DNA of 64,000 bases, from NCBI RefSeq assembly GCF_009363075.1, contig NZ_CP045293.1, forward strand, positions 6,721,501 to 6,785,500, written 5' to 3'. This document shows positions 52,638 to 60,400 of the stretch, piece after piece. A program made the position numbers and the translations under genes. Numbering within the stretch: the first letter of the stretch is position 1; the number at the start of each line of letters is the position of its first letter. The notes below the pieces were generated by a model. It saw only the letters and a list, made by a program, of their open reading frames with translations. It had not been told where the DNA came from and made no database searches. The stretch is from Paenibacillus guangzhouensis. GTDB lineage: Bacteria > Bacillota > Bacilli > Paenibacillales > Paenibacillaceae.

Positions 52638-52649
52638 ACTCTCATTTTA
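52638..52649. repeat. 12-bp direct repeat, right flank of the inserted element
   Basis: Second copy of ACTCTCATTTTA. Its last three bases are the thiY stop codon (TAA on the minus strand), so the insertion left the protein intact. Confidence 0.7.
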
Positions 52650-53675
52650 TTGTTTCGGTAAAAAATCATTCGTAAACGCTTTGTCCGGTTCAAATGTGCC
52701 TGTCAGCAATTTATGCTCCGTCATCCAATCCGCATAGTTGACCCACACGTCACGCTTCTGCACACCCCAAGCTGCCGCATCATCCTGATAACGCGGGCTA
52801 AGCCATTTCTGACTTGCGCGTACAAGGTCGGCGTTGAGGTCTGGTTCTGCCTTAATGAGAATATCCGCTGCCTCATCCGGATGCTGAATCGCGAACGTGT
52901 AACCTTCTGCAGCACCTTTCACGAAGGCACGAACAAGGTCCGGTTTCTCGGCGATCATTTTCTCGCTCGTCGCTAGCACCGGTGTATAGTAGTCTAATTT
53001 GGAACTGTAATCTTTCAAATAAATCATGTTCATTGGCTCTTTGCGCAGCTCGGCTTCAACGCCCGTCCACGCATAGTAGATCCATGCAAAGTCGATATTG
53101 CTCTTCGTCGCCGTGAAATAATCCGCGCTGCCGATGCTTACATTGTTCACTTTTTTCACATCTGCTTTCTCGGTCTCCATTAAGGATTGCAGCATCGCTT
53201 CCTCATTCGGGGAACCCCAGCCGCCGTAGGTTTTGCCTTCAAAATCTTTAGGCGTCTTAATGTTCTTGTCTACCGGGGATGCGAATCCCGATGTGTTATG
53301 TTGAATCACCGCTGCGAGGGAGACGATCGGCACGTTCTGTGTACGTCCAAGGGTAATGTTCTCTTGGTAACTAACGCCAAACTCCGCATTTCCCGCTGCG
53401 ACCATCATATCTGCGCCGCCTTCACCCGGTTGAACGATCTCCACATTGAGGCCATTCTCCTTGAAAAACCCTTTGTCTCGCGCAACATATAACCCGGTAT
53501 GATTCGTATTCGGCGTCCAGTCGAGCACGACCTTGACCTTCGTCAGTTCCTTCGGCGCTTCCTGCTGAGCCGCTTCACCGCTAGGTTCCGCCGTTTTGGC
53601 AGGTTCGGTTTTGCCGCCGCAGCCTGCGATGACGATGAACAGTGTAAGACAGATGAGCCATAGTGATTTTTTCAT
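52647..53675 (-). CDS. thiY: ABC transporter substrate-binding lipoprotein for thiamine precursor
   Basis: A 342-residue NMT1/THI5-like binding protein. The signal peptide ends in a lipobox (VIAGC, Cys19), so it is anchored to the outer face of the membrane. Family segments: VVLDWTPNTNHTGLYVARDK, FFKENGLNVEIVQPGEGGAD and YGGWGSPNEEAML. It probably captures formylaminopyrimidine or hydroxymethylpyrimidine for ThiXZ. ATG at 53675 follows GGGGAG; upstream is the TPP riboswitch. The stop codon lies in the right duplication of the inserted element. Confidence 0.87.
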   Translation of the reverse strand: MKKSLWLICLTLFIVIAGCGGKTEPAKTAEPSGEAAQQEAPKELTKVKVVLDWTPNTNHTGLYVARDKGFFKENGLNVEIVQPGEGGADMMVAAGNAEFGVSYQENITLGRTQNVPIVSLAAVIQHNTSGFASPVDKNIKTPKDFEGKTYGGWGSPNEEAMLQSLMETEKADVKKVNNVSIGSADYFTATKSNIDFAWIYYAWTGVEAELRKEPMNMIYLKDYSSKLDYYTPVLATSEKMIAEKPDLVRAFVKGAAEGYTFAIQHPDEAADILIKAEPDLNADLVRASQKWLSPRYQDDAAAWGVQKRDVWVNYADWMTEHKLLTGTFEPDKAFTNDFLPKQ

Positions 53676-53718
53676 GATGACAGTTCTCCCCTTTTTTTCT
53701 ATCATTCGTCTGACAAAT

Positions 53719-53746
53719 AAAAAAAACGCCCCCAACCGGAGACGTT
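53719..53746 (-). terminator. Riboswitch-controlled terminator before thiY
   Basis: On the minus strand AACGTCTCC pairs with GGGGGCGTT (with G-T pairs) around GGTT, followed by eight T residues. Confidence 0.8.
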
Positions 53747-53780
53747 AGCATAAGCGAATATCACAAAAAATAAACTTCGT

Positions 53781-53867
53781 TCCTACGCTGGCATTATCCA
53801 GATCAGGTATAAGGGTCAGTGTCATATGGGACACAATCTCAGCCGGCCATTCCAGCACCCCTGGGGT
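53781..53867 (-). promoter_or_regulatory. TPP riboswitch before thiY
   Basis: On the minus strand: CCAGGGGTGCTGGAAT, GGCTGAGA, ACTGACCC and ACCTGATCTGGATAATGCC, the full TPP aptamer signature. It should shut off thiY and the following transporter genes when thiamine pyrophosphate is plentiful. Confidence 0.95.
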
Positions 53868-53941
53868 CGTATTCAATTCATCAAGCGTCCTCATTATATC
53901 ACTAAACGCGAAGAATGCATACAAGATTTAGGGATTATAAT

Positions 53942-54115
53942 AAGGTTTTTAAAAGTTAGCATTTCAGCACCGAGAAGGTTGCGTGAACCTGAAGAAGGAG
54001 GAACGGAGTTTAGGGAAACCTAAATGAGTACCGGATTTCGAGGGTGAACGCAAGATTCGATGTTGAATTTCTTCAAGATATACTTCGTGATCAAAGGATA
54101 ACTTTTAAACTTCCT
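53942..54115 (+). mobile_element. MITE-like element, copy B (about 174 bp, shorter relative)
   Basis: The ends are inverted: AAGGTTTTTAAAAGTTAGC and GATAACTTTTAAACTTCCT (core TTTAAAAGTTA). Interior blocks GCATTTCAGCACC, GGAGGAACGGAGTTTAGG, AACCTAAATGAGTACC, GCAAGATTCGATGTTGA and TACTTCGTGAT occur in the same order as in copy A but in the opposite orientation. No coding sequence. It ends next to the glpX stop codon and fills the gap between the riboswitch leader and glpX. Confidence 0.65.
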
Positions 54116-54116
54116 A

Positions 54117-55100
54117 TTAAATGACTTGACCTAAATAGGCGTCCAATTGCGGTTTGCTCGGCATGTAGTGGATCGAGCGTAAGTATCGAATCGTACGCGT
54201 CTCGGCGCGCATCACGATGGAGTGCGTCTCCGCTTGGTCGCCTGCGAGGAACTTCACGCCGCCGACGAAGTCGCCTTGCGTAATACCGGTCGCTGCGAAG
54301 ATCACGTCGCCTTTGCCGACCATGCGCTCCATTGTCAGCACATCATGCGGATTCATAATATTCATCGCATAGCAGCGATTTAATTCTTCTTCGTTCATTG
54401 GCATCAATCGGCCTTGGATCTCGCCTCTTAAGCAGGTCAACGCTGCCGCGGCCAATACGCCTTCCGGCGCACCGCCGGATCCGATGTAGAGATCAACGCC
54501 CGACTCGGGAAAAGAAGGTGCCATAGCGCCCGCGACATCTCCGGCATTCAGCAATCGAATTCTGACGCCCGCTTCGCGAAGAATGCAAAGCTGCTTGGCA
54601 TGACGCTCGCGATCCAGAATGGAGACCGTCAGCTCCGAACGTTTCTTGCCAAGCCCAAAAGCGGCTTTCTGCAGCGTCAGTTCGAGCGGATCGTTCAGGC
54701 TCAGCTTGCCAGCGAGCGCAGGTCCGCAGGCTAGCTTCTCCATATACATATCCGGCGCATGAAGGAGCTGGCCACGTTCGGCGATTGCCATGACGGCGAG
54801 TGCGCCATTCAAGCCTTTCGCCACGAGCTCTGTGCCTTCCACGGGATCTACCGCGATATCGATCGCTTCGCCCTCCCCATTGCCGACTTCTTCCCCGATA
54901 TACAGCATTGGCGCTTCATCCATCTCGCCTTCGCCAATAACGACTTTACCGTGAATCGGCACATTTTTGAACATGCTCCGCATAGCTGTTGTCGCTGCAT
55001 CATCCGCTTCATTTTTCATGCCTCTACCGGTCCACTGCGCAGCCGCGATGGCTGCCGCTTCCGTAACTCGCACCATTTCTAGCGATAATAGTCTTTGCAT
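54117..55100 (-). CDS. glpX: Fructose-1,6-bisphosphatase, class II
   Basis: A 327-residue GlpX-type phosphatase that makes fructose 6-phosphate in gluconeogenesis. Visible motifs: AAAIAAAQWTGRGMKNEADD near the start, GEGEMDEAPMLYIGEEVG, AVDPVEGTELVAKG and GSGGAPEGVLAAAAL. GGAGG precedes the ATG. The SR1P-ccpN-ppsR genes lie divergently upstream, so this is a cluster of carbon-flow functions. No obvious terminator follows; element copy B begins directly after the stop codon. Confidence 0.95.
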   Translation of the reverse strand: MQRLLSLEMVRVTEAAAIAAAQWTGRGMKNEADDAATTAMRSMFKNVPIHGKVVIGEGEMDEAPMLYIGEEVGNGEGEAIDIAVDPVEGTELVAKGLNGALAVMAIAERGQLLHAPDMYMEKLACGPALAGKLSLNDPLELTLQKAAFGLGKKRSELTVSILDRERHAKQLCILREAGVRIRLLNAGDVAGAMAPSFPESGVDLYIGSGGAPEGVLAAAALTCLRGEIQGRLMPMNEEELNRCYAMNIMNPHDVLTMERMVGKGDVIFAATGITQGDFVGGVKFLAGDQAETHSIVMRAETRTIRYLRSIHYMPSKPQLDAYLGQVI

Positions 55101-55300
55101 TATGGGGCCTCCATCTCTATTTATGATGTATTAATGGGCTTTACATTCTCTATTTATTATGACACAATAAATCATATGATGTACATCTTATTTTTGCAAC
55201 AACTTTTATCTATCCACATAAAAAGGGCGTAATAAGTACAATATAACCCACATACACTTTTCAATAGCGAATGAACTCTTGCGTTCTGATGCCATAAGAT

Positions 55301-55311
55301 TGTGACATCAT
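55301..55311. promoter_or_regulatory. Weak candidate CcpN operator before SR1P
   Basis: TGTGACATCAT agrees with 9 of 11 positions of the CcpN consensus TRTGHYATAYW as I recall it. It lies about 45 bp before the SR1P start. CcpN represses sr1 in B. subtilis, which makes a site here plausible. Confidence 0.25.
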
Positions 55312-55353
55312 ATATATCAGACTTATTTCATAATGAAAAGGGGATGGAACAGC

Positions 55354-55533
55354 ATGAATGAAGCAATGAACGAATTGAGATGGGGCGTTGTGCTCTGCTC
55401 GCGCTGCAACAGCATTATCGATATGGTCGAGACGGAGAAGCCGTCCGTTTATTATAGCCAGTGCAGAAGTGGACAATGTTCTGCGGAACCTAGCGTTGTG
55501 AGCGATGTTTCTTATGATCCGTACAACGGTTAA
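55354..55533 (+). CDS. SR1P-family small protein (GapA-binding peptide)
   Basis: A 59-residue protein. Its core, GVVLCSRCNSIIDMVETEKP followed by SVYYSQCRSGQC, matches the SR1P pattern (two Cys-x-x-Cys-like pairs around a DxxExEKV-Y stretch). In B. subtilis SR1P binds GapA and promotes RNase J1 binding, and is encoded on the dual-function RNA SR1, which CcpN represses. Here it is encoded 87 bp before ccpN. ATG at 55354 has AAAAGGGGAT upstream; the N- and C-termini are longer than in Bacillus. Confidence 0.8.
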   Translation: MNEAMNELRWGVVLCSRCNSIIDMVETEKPSVYYSQCRSGQCSAEPSVVSDVSYDPYNG

Positions 55534-55620
55534 GGACATGGACGAATAGGTGCAGATACGATATGATGAGGATAATTGTAAGATGAACCGAATTCAGTAA
55601 GAACTAAGGAGTGAAGGGTC

Positions 55621-56247
55621 ATACAGCTATCGTCGCGGCAATATGAAATTCTACAACTTGTACAAGATCATGCTCCAATTACCGGGGAACAGATTGCGGA
55701 ACAGCTTGGCGTCAGCCGGCCGACCATTCGATCGGATTTGTCCATTCTCGTGATGCTGGGTCACCTGGATGCGAAACCGAAGGTCGGCTATTTCCTTGGC
55801 AAGCAGAATCGTAATGAAAACATGGTAACGCCAGACGTACTGGTGCGAGATGTGCAGATGCCGCCGATTATTGTGCGCGAGACCGCCACGGTAAGCGATG
55901 CGGCTGTTGCGCTGTTCCTTGGCAATACGGGGGTACTCATTGTGACGGACGAAGATGGGGTACTGCTCGGTGTTATTTCCAGCAAGGATCTGCTGAAGGT
56001 GACGATTGGCAACCCAAGTGCAGCTACTTTGCCGGTTGGCGTCGTCATGACACGGATGCCGAATATTGTGACGGCCTCCCCAGAGGATCATTTACTGGAT
56101 GTTGCCCGGAAAATGGATGATCATCATATCAGCACCTTACCTGTCGTTATCCCATATGGAGAGAGCAAATCGCCAGAGAGATGGGAAGTCGTCGGACGCA
56201 TTTCGAAGACGACCGTGAATAAAGTAATTTTAAAACTCGCGAAATAA
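55621..56247 (+). CDS. ccpN: Transcriptional repressor CcpN, probable AUA start
   Basis: About 208 residues. A winged helix (RQYEILQLVQDHAPITGEQI, AEQLGVSRPTIRSDLSIL) is followed by two CBS domains (about residues 65-130 and 140-205). It represses gluconeogenic genes in response to ATP/ADP in B. subtilis. The frame is closed by TGA at 55612; the codons after it are AGG, GTC, ATA, CAG. No ATG, GTG or TTG precedes the DNA-binding domain. AAGGAG at 55606-55611 is nine bases before ATA, so AUA initiation is the simplest reading. TTG at 55738 would lose the DNA-binding domain. Confidence 0.88.
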   Translation: MQLSSRQYEILQLVQDHAPITGEQIAEQLGVSRPTIRSDLSILVMLGHLDAKPKVGYFLGKQNRNENMVTPDVLVRDVQMPPIIVRETATVSDAAVALFLGNTGVLIVTDEDGVLLGVISSKDLLKVTIGNPSAATLPVGVVMTRMPNIVTASPEDHLLDVARKMDDHHISTLPVVIPYGESKSPERWEVVGRISKTTVNKVILKLAK

Positions 56248-56291
56248 CTGGATTGGACTTGAGCCATATTGGAAAAAGGGGAGAAGGATGA

Positions 56292-57095
56292 ATGGGGCAG
56301 GAGCCACAGCAGATGATCACCATATGCTCGGACTCCGTCGGTGAGACGGCGGAGAGTGTCGTTCGGGCGACGATGAAGCAGTTCGCCGGACAAGACGTAC
56401 AATTGCGCAGAATCGGGCAAATCAAGCATGAAGATGATATACGCGCCATTATGGAAGATGTCAGTCGGATCGGCGGTTTTGTCGCCTATACGCTCGTCCA
56501 GCCTGAACTTCGAGAAATGATGCGGTCCGAAGCAATTCGACTCGGCATACGCGCTGTCGATATTATGGGACCGATGATGCAAGCCTATATTGACACGTTC
56601 CATGATGCGCCGAGCCGCAAGCCGGGATTGCTGCATCAATTGGACGAACATTATTTTCGCCGGATGGAAGCGATCGAATATTCCGTGCAATATGATCATA
56701 GCCAGGATGTGAAGACACTGCCTGATGCGGACATTGTACTGCTCGGCGTGTCGCGGACCTCCAAGACGCCACTCAGCATTTTCCTCGGCCATAAAGGCTA
56801 CAAGACGGCGAACGTACTCGTCGTACCGGAGATGAAGCCGCCAAAAGAGCTGTTCCAGCTCACGACGCAGCGTGTCGTGCTCCTGACCATGGATCCAGAG
56901 CAGATGCTCAAGATTCGTACAGAGCGATTGAAGACACTTGGGCTGCCTGCGGGAGCAAGTTATACAACCCGGGAGCGGATCCAAGAAGAGCTCGATTATG
57001 CGCATGCGCTAGCCGAGCAGCTGCAATGTCCGGTCATCGACGTGACAGATAAAGCGATCGAGGAGACGGCGGGATTGATCCTCGGGAATATATAG
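56292..57095 (+). CDS. ppsR: Pyruvate, phosphate dikinase regulatory protein
   Basis: A 267-residue DUF299 protein, a bifunctional ADP-dependent kinase/Pi-dependent pyrophosphorylase that switches pyruvate, phosphate dikinase (or PEP synthase) off and on. Signatures: ICSDSVGETAESVVRATMKQ near the start and the P-loop-like LLGVSRTSKTPLSIFLGHKG near residue 150. In B. subtilis the homologue YqfL follows ccpN, as here (45-bp gap). GGGGAGAAGG precedes the ATG. A terminator starts 4 bp after the stop codon. Confidence 0.93.
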   Translation: MGQEPQQMITICSDSVGETAESVVRATMKQFAGQDVQLRRIGQIKHEDDIRAIMEDVSRIGGFVAYTLVQPELREMMRSEAIRLGIRAVDIMGPMMQAYIDTFHDAPSRKPGLLHQLDEHYFRRMEAIEYSVQYDHSQDVKTLPDADIVLLGVSRTSKTPLSIFLGHKGYKTANVLVVPEMKPPKELFQLTTQRVVLLTMDPEQMLKIRTERLKTLGLPAGASYTTRERIQEELDYAHALAEQLQCPVIDVTDKAIEETAGLILGNI

Positions 57096-57098
57096 GAG

Positions 57099-57127
57099 AA
57101 GCCAGACCTGTGAGGGTCTGGCTTTTT
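57099..57127 (+). terminator. Terminator of ccpN-ppsR
   Basis: AGCCAGACC pairs with GGTCTGGCT around TGTGA, followed by TTTTTG. Confidence 0.85.
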
Positions 57128-57207
57128 GCTGCTCGACTGGTGGGGGGATGAATGTTGTGGAAGGGGAGGGAGATGCGAATCCCACTTTCGCATCTGCGCG
57201 ACTGCCT

Positions 57208-57394
57208 GCTAACGAATCGAGCAATGCTTATTTGCCCCAAATCCGGCGTGTTGCAATTGTAACGAATCACAGCGACGCTATTCCCCATGATTTAACGGTA
57301 ATTATTCCAAAAAACATGCATTAGCGTTGCTAGGATTCGTTAGCCTGCGCAAAAGCACTGTTTTCGCGCAATAAGCATATTAGGATTCGTTAGC
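57208..57394. repeat. Four copies of GCTAACGAATC, two in each direction
   Basis: Forward copies at 57208 and 57259, reverse copies (GATTCGTTAGC) at 57334 and 57384. Each is followed, reading in its own direction, by a version of CTAGCAACGCTAAT or GAGCAATGCTTATT. They occupy the 360-bp gap between ppsR and the AraC-type gene. No coding sequence. Confidence 0.6.
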
Positions 57395-57457
57395 CGCCGC
57401 CATTCGATGGATCCACAGGGCTCTTTTGGCCGTTCAACGGCCATTCTCTTGCCCCGC

Positions 57458-59071
57458 CTACGCCAGCACATTCAACACATCATCGATCTTTTTGTTATTC
57501 GAGATCACGCCGTAGTTCATCCACGTCAGGAAATCCACCTCATACACGCATTGATTCTGGACGGCGGGGAGCGCAAGCCACGCAGAGGAATGAAGCACGC
57601 CGCGTTCCTCGCCATCGACAACGGATTCCGATTTGTCGAACGTGATAAAGAGATGGTCAGCGTCCAGCCGCGCAAGCCATTCCGGCGCTAGCTCGATTCG
57701 TCGCATGTGATGGGCTAATCGCAGAACGAGCGGATGCGGCGTCAAGCCAAGATCCTTGTATAGGATTGGCCCCGTGAAGCCCTGCTCCGGGCCGGCGTAG
57801 AGGAATATTCGACGTGCCGTGATGCGAAGGCATGCGACGGTCTGCCCGCGAACGGAGCGGCGCAGCATCTTCTGAGCCGCATGGGCTTTGCGCTCATATT
57901 GAGCAATAATGTCTTGAACGTGCTCGGGCTTCCCGAGCAGATCAGCCGTTGTGTGCAGGGTCAAGCGCCAATTCTCAGCAAGATGCGAGACCATATACAA
58001 GGGAGCAAGGCCTTCCAATTGTGTAAGCAGCCGCCAGCGCTCGAAATCATCGCCAATCATAATAAATTCAGGCTTATGGTGAGACAAGGCACCGACATCT
58101 TCTGCCGCGAGATTCATCGTTGGTACATCCTGCAGTCCGAGATAATCCTGCGTGCCCCATTTGTCATGGGTGCATTGCACGACGGGTGTAATGCCCAGCG
58201 CCACGAGAAAATCTTCGAAGAAGGGGGCGAATACGCGAACGCTATCCTGGTGATTGCGCCGATATCGACCGGGAGAGATCCCGACCGTCTGCTTGAAGCG
58301 GCGGCTGAAATAATATTCATTGTTAAACCCGACATGATGGGCAATATCATATAAACGGTCATGGGTTGAGCGCAGCAGCTGCTTGGAACGCTCGATCCGG
58401 ATTTCGTTCAAATAATCCAGAGGCACTTGCCCTGTAATTTCTTTGAATAGGGGCGTGTAGTGCCAACGGGCGACTTTGGCCCAATCGGCTAATTGATCGA
58501 CCGTCCACTGGGCTTGATAGTGCTGCTTCATGTGCTCGATCGAATGTTTGACGGCTTCATGGACGCTGCGCTCATCAGGTAGAGTGGCATTCTGCTCCAA
58601 CACCATACGCATTAACGCTTGGAATTGCTCATGTTGATAGAACGCACCGAGCTCGTGATTCGTGCTGCGATGTAAGGTGATCGATTCCAGATATGCGATG
58701 CACTGGGAGAAGGGACTGCATATCAACTCGCCTGGGGAGGGGAGGCCGCCGTGAGAAGATGAGCATGGGACGAAGTGGTCCCCTTCGTAAGTCCAGGGTT
58801 CGAACGAGAGCCAGTAGAGCTTCAAGCCATCTTCAAAAGCGGCCAACCTCGACGTGGTACCGGCTGCCATGAAATAGCTCTTGCCACACCCTAGATTGTA
58901 GCTCATGCCGTCGATCGACAACTGCCCCGAGCCACCTGTGATGAACAGCAGGGAAGGGGCTTGATGACGCTGATCATCCTGCTGCCAATTCGGAGCATGT
59001 ATGTCATGCCGTATGTTATGTAATAGATAGATTAAAGTTCGGTGAACGCGTTGTTCCGTTGAATTCGTCAT
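57458..59071 (-). CDS. AraC-family regulator fused to siderophore-binding domain, Btr-like
   Basis: A 537-residue regulator. Order: N-terminal cupin-like sensing part (1-140), AraC double helix-turn-helix (about 165-265; VDQLADWAKVARWHYTPLFK, LYDIAHHVGFNNEYYFSRRF), then a ferric-siderophore binding-protein domain (about 270-537) homologous to the next gene upstream (FLVALGITPVVQ, LTPHPLVLRLAHH). This is the layout of B. subtilis Btr, which activates siderophore uptake when the binding domain holds its ligand. A Fur box overlaps the promoter region. Confidence 0.9.
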   Translation of the reverse strand: MTNSTEQRVHRTLIYLLHNIRHDIHAPNWQQDDQRHQAPSLLFITGGSGQLSIDGMSYNLGCGKSYFMAAGTTSRLAAFEDGLKLYWLSFEPWTYEGDHFVPCSSSHGGLPSPGELICSPFSQCIAYLESITLHRSTNHELGAFYQHEQFQALMRMVLEQNATLPDERSVHEAVKHSIEHMKQHYQAQWTVDQLADWAKVARWHYTPLFKEITGQVPLDYLNEIRIERSKQLLRSTHDRLYDIAHHVGFNNEYYFSRRFKQTVGISPGRYRRNHQDSVRVFAPFFEDFLVALGITPVVQCTHDKWGTQDYLGLQDVPTMNLAAEDVGALSHHKPEFIMIGDDFERWRLLTQLEGLAPLYMVSHLAENWRLTLHTTADLLGKPEHVQDIIAQYERKAHAAQKMLRRSVRGQTVACLRITARRIFLYAGPEQGFTGPILYKDLGLTPHPLVLRLAHHMRRIELAPEWLARLDADHLFITFDKSESVVDGEERGVLHSSAWLALPAVQNQCVYEVDFLTWMNYGVISNNKKIDDVLNVLA

Positions 59072-59084
59072 ACCATCGCCCTTG

Positions 59085-59103
59085 ATTGAGAATTATTATC
59101 AAT
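59085..59103. promoter_or_regulatory. Fur box before the Btr-like gene
   Basis: ATTGAGAATTATTATCAAT fits the 19-bp Fur operator (TGA-x-AAT-x-ATT-x-TCA cores), 14 bp before the start codon on the minus strand. Predicts repression by iron. Confidence 0.82.
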
Positions 59104-59117
59104 TGTAGTATAAAGAA

Positions 59118-59162
59118 AAAAAGAAAGCTCATCAACTGTTGATTGAAGAGCTTTCTTCTTTT
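59118..59162. terminator. Terminator between siderophore-binding and Btr-like genes
   Basis: GAAAGCTC (59123-59130) pairs with GAGCTTTC (59148-59155), with runs of A before and T after; it ends transcription of the upstream minus-strand gene. Confidence 0.75.
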
Positions 59163-59175
59163 CTACTTCGTAGAT

Positions 59176-60177
59176 TTATTTGACGAACCACTTCAATAAA
59201 TCGTCCATCTTCATCATATTTGCTGTAATCGCGCCCGATTGCCAATGTGATCTCTCCGCAATGTGGACATGTCCGTTCTTCACGGCAGGCATCGACTTCC
59301 ATAACGAGTTCTCCAAATATTTGATCGACTCTTGATTTTCCTCAGAGGTCCAAGAACCGTTCGATGGGAAGAGAATGATATGATCCGCATTCACATCAGG
59401 GATCTTCTCTTCGGATAGAACCGCATGGTTTTCCGCCATATCTCGTGCATAAGGGTGAGGCGTGAGCCCCAATTCCGTATAGATATTGCCGATATACCGA
59501 TTCTTCACGCTAAATAGTGCGAGCGTTTTCTCGCCGATGTTCAACCGGACGACGGCAACCGTCTGATTCCCGACCGCTTCATGCAGCTTGGCTTTGACAT
59601 CGGCAATCTTTTGTTCGTATGCCTTAAGCACGCTATCGGCTTTCTCCGGCATGCCGGTAATGTCAGCGATCGTCTTTAGAATGTCAGGCGGGCTGTCCAG
59701 GATACGCTCAGGCAAACGGTACGTTGGAGCGATTTTGGAATATAGCTCGTATTTGGCAGCATCGACCGCGCCATCCACGATAATCAGATCTGGTTTCTTA
59801 TCGAGCAATGCCTCGAGGCTTCCTGTCGTATCAAATGTTGGGACATCTAGCGCGAGATAGTCCTGCTTGCCCCAGCTCGGATGGTACCATTGCACGACGG
59901 GTGTTATGCCCAGTGCCTTCAAATAATCCTCCAGATAAATCCCTGCGACCCGCTTCGGATGCACCGGAATCGTAACGTCACCGAATTCATCTTTCACGAC
60001 TCTTGTCTCACCCGAAGCTTCATCCGTTTTCGTAGATGCTTCGGTTGTATTGGCTGCGGTCGGCTGCTGATCTGCGCTCTCCGCGGTTTCCCCCTTGCTC
60101 GTACATCCTGCTAACCCGATCGTAAGGACAAGCATGAGCGCGAGCCATACGACCATGTTGCGACGTGACTTTGGCAT
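59176..60177 (-). CDS. Iron-siderophore ABC transporter substrate-binding lipoprotein
   Basis: A 333-residue class III binding protein. The signal peptide ends in a lipobox (GLAGC, Cys25), followed by a Ser/Thr-rich linker. The body has DEFGDVTIPVHPKRVAGIYL, LLDKKPDLIIVDG and SLWKSMPAVKNGHVHI. It captures a ferric siderophore outside the cell. No permease or ATPase gene is adjacent, so it must use a transporter encoded elsewhere. GGGGGAG precedes the ATG and a Fur box lies 50 bp upstream. Confidence 0.88.
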   Translation of the reverse strand: MPKSRRNMVVWLALMLVLTIGLAGCTSKGETAESADQQPTAANTTEASTKTDEASGETRVVKDEFGDVTIPVHPKRVAGIYLEDYLKALGITPVVQWYHPSWGKQDYLALDVPTFDTTGSLEALLDKKPDLIIVDGAVDAAKYELYSKIAPTYRLPERILDSPPDILKTIADITGMPEKADSVLKAYEQKIADVKAKLHEAVGNQTVAVVRLNIGEKTLALFSVKNRYIGNIYTELGLTPHPYARDMAENHAVLSEEKIPDVNADHIILFPSNGSWTSEENQESIKYLENSLWKSMPAVKNGHVHIAERSHWQSGAITANMMKMDDLLKWFVK

Positions 60178-60229
60178 ATCTTACTCCCCCCCTATGTAGA
60201 TTGTTAAACGAAAAAGAGAGGTATTTATC

Positions 60230-60248
60230 AGTGATAATCATTCTCATT
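60230..60248. promoter_or_regulatory. Fur box before the siderophore-binding gene
   Basis: The core TGATAATCATTCTCA (60232-60246) fits the Fur operator, about 55 bp before the start codon on the minus strand. Confidence 0.8.
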
Positions 60249-60323
60249 TCGTCGAACTTAGTGTAACCTACCGGATGGGATCCGACAATGCACAATTTCA
60301 AATCGTTTTTTATACAATCTCAA

Positions 60324-60339
60324 GAGGATGATCATCCTC
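60324..60339. terminator. Palindrome after the LacI gene
   Basis: GAGGATGATCATCCTC is a perfect 16-bp palindrome about 60 bp beyond the LacI stop codon. On the minus strand a T-containing, A-rich stretch follows; it may be a terminator. Confidence 0.4.
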
Positions 60340-60400
60340 CTTCGGCTCGCAATACTCGCAATCGCGCTGCTATATATTGAGGGGATGTCACGGTCTACGT

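Noticed and set aside
56124-57005. 293-residue minus-strand frame opposite ppsR
   Set aside because: Antisense shadow; Cys/His/Arg-rich composition typical of such frames and no ribosome site.
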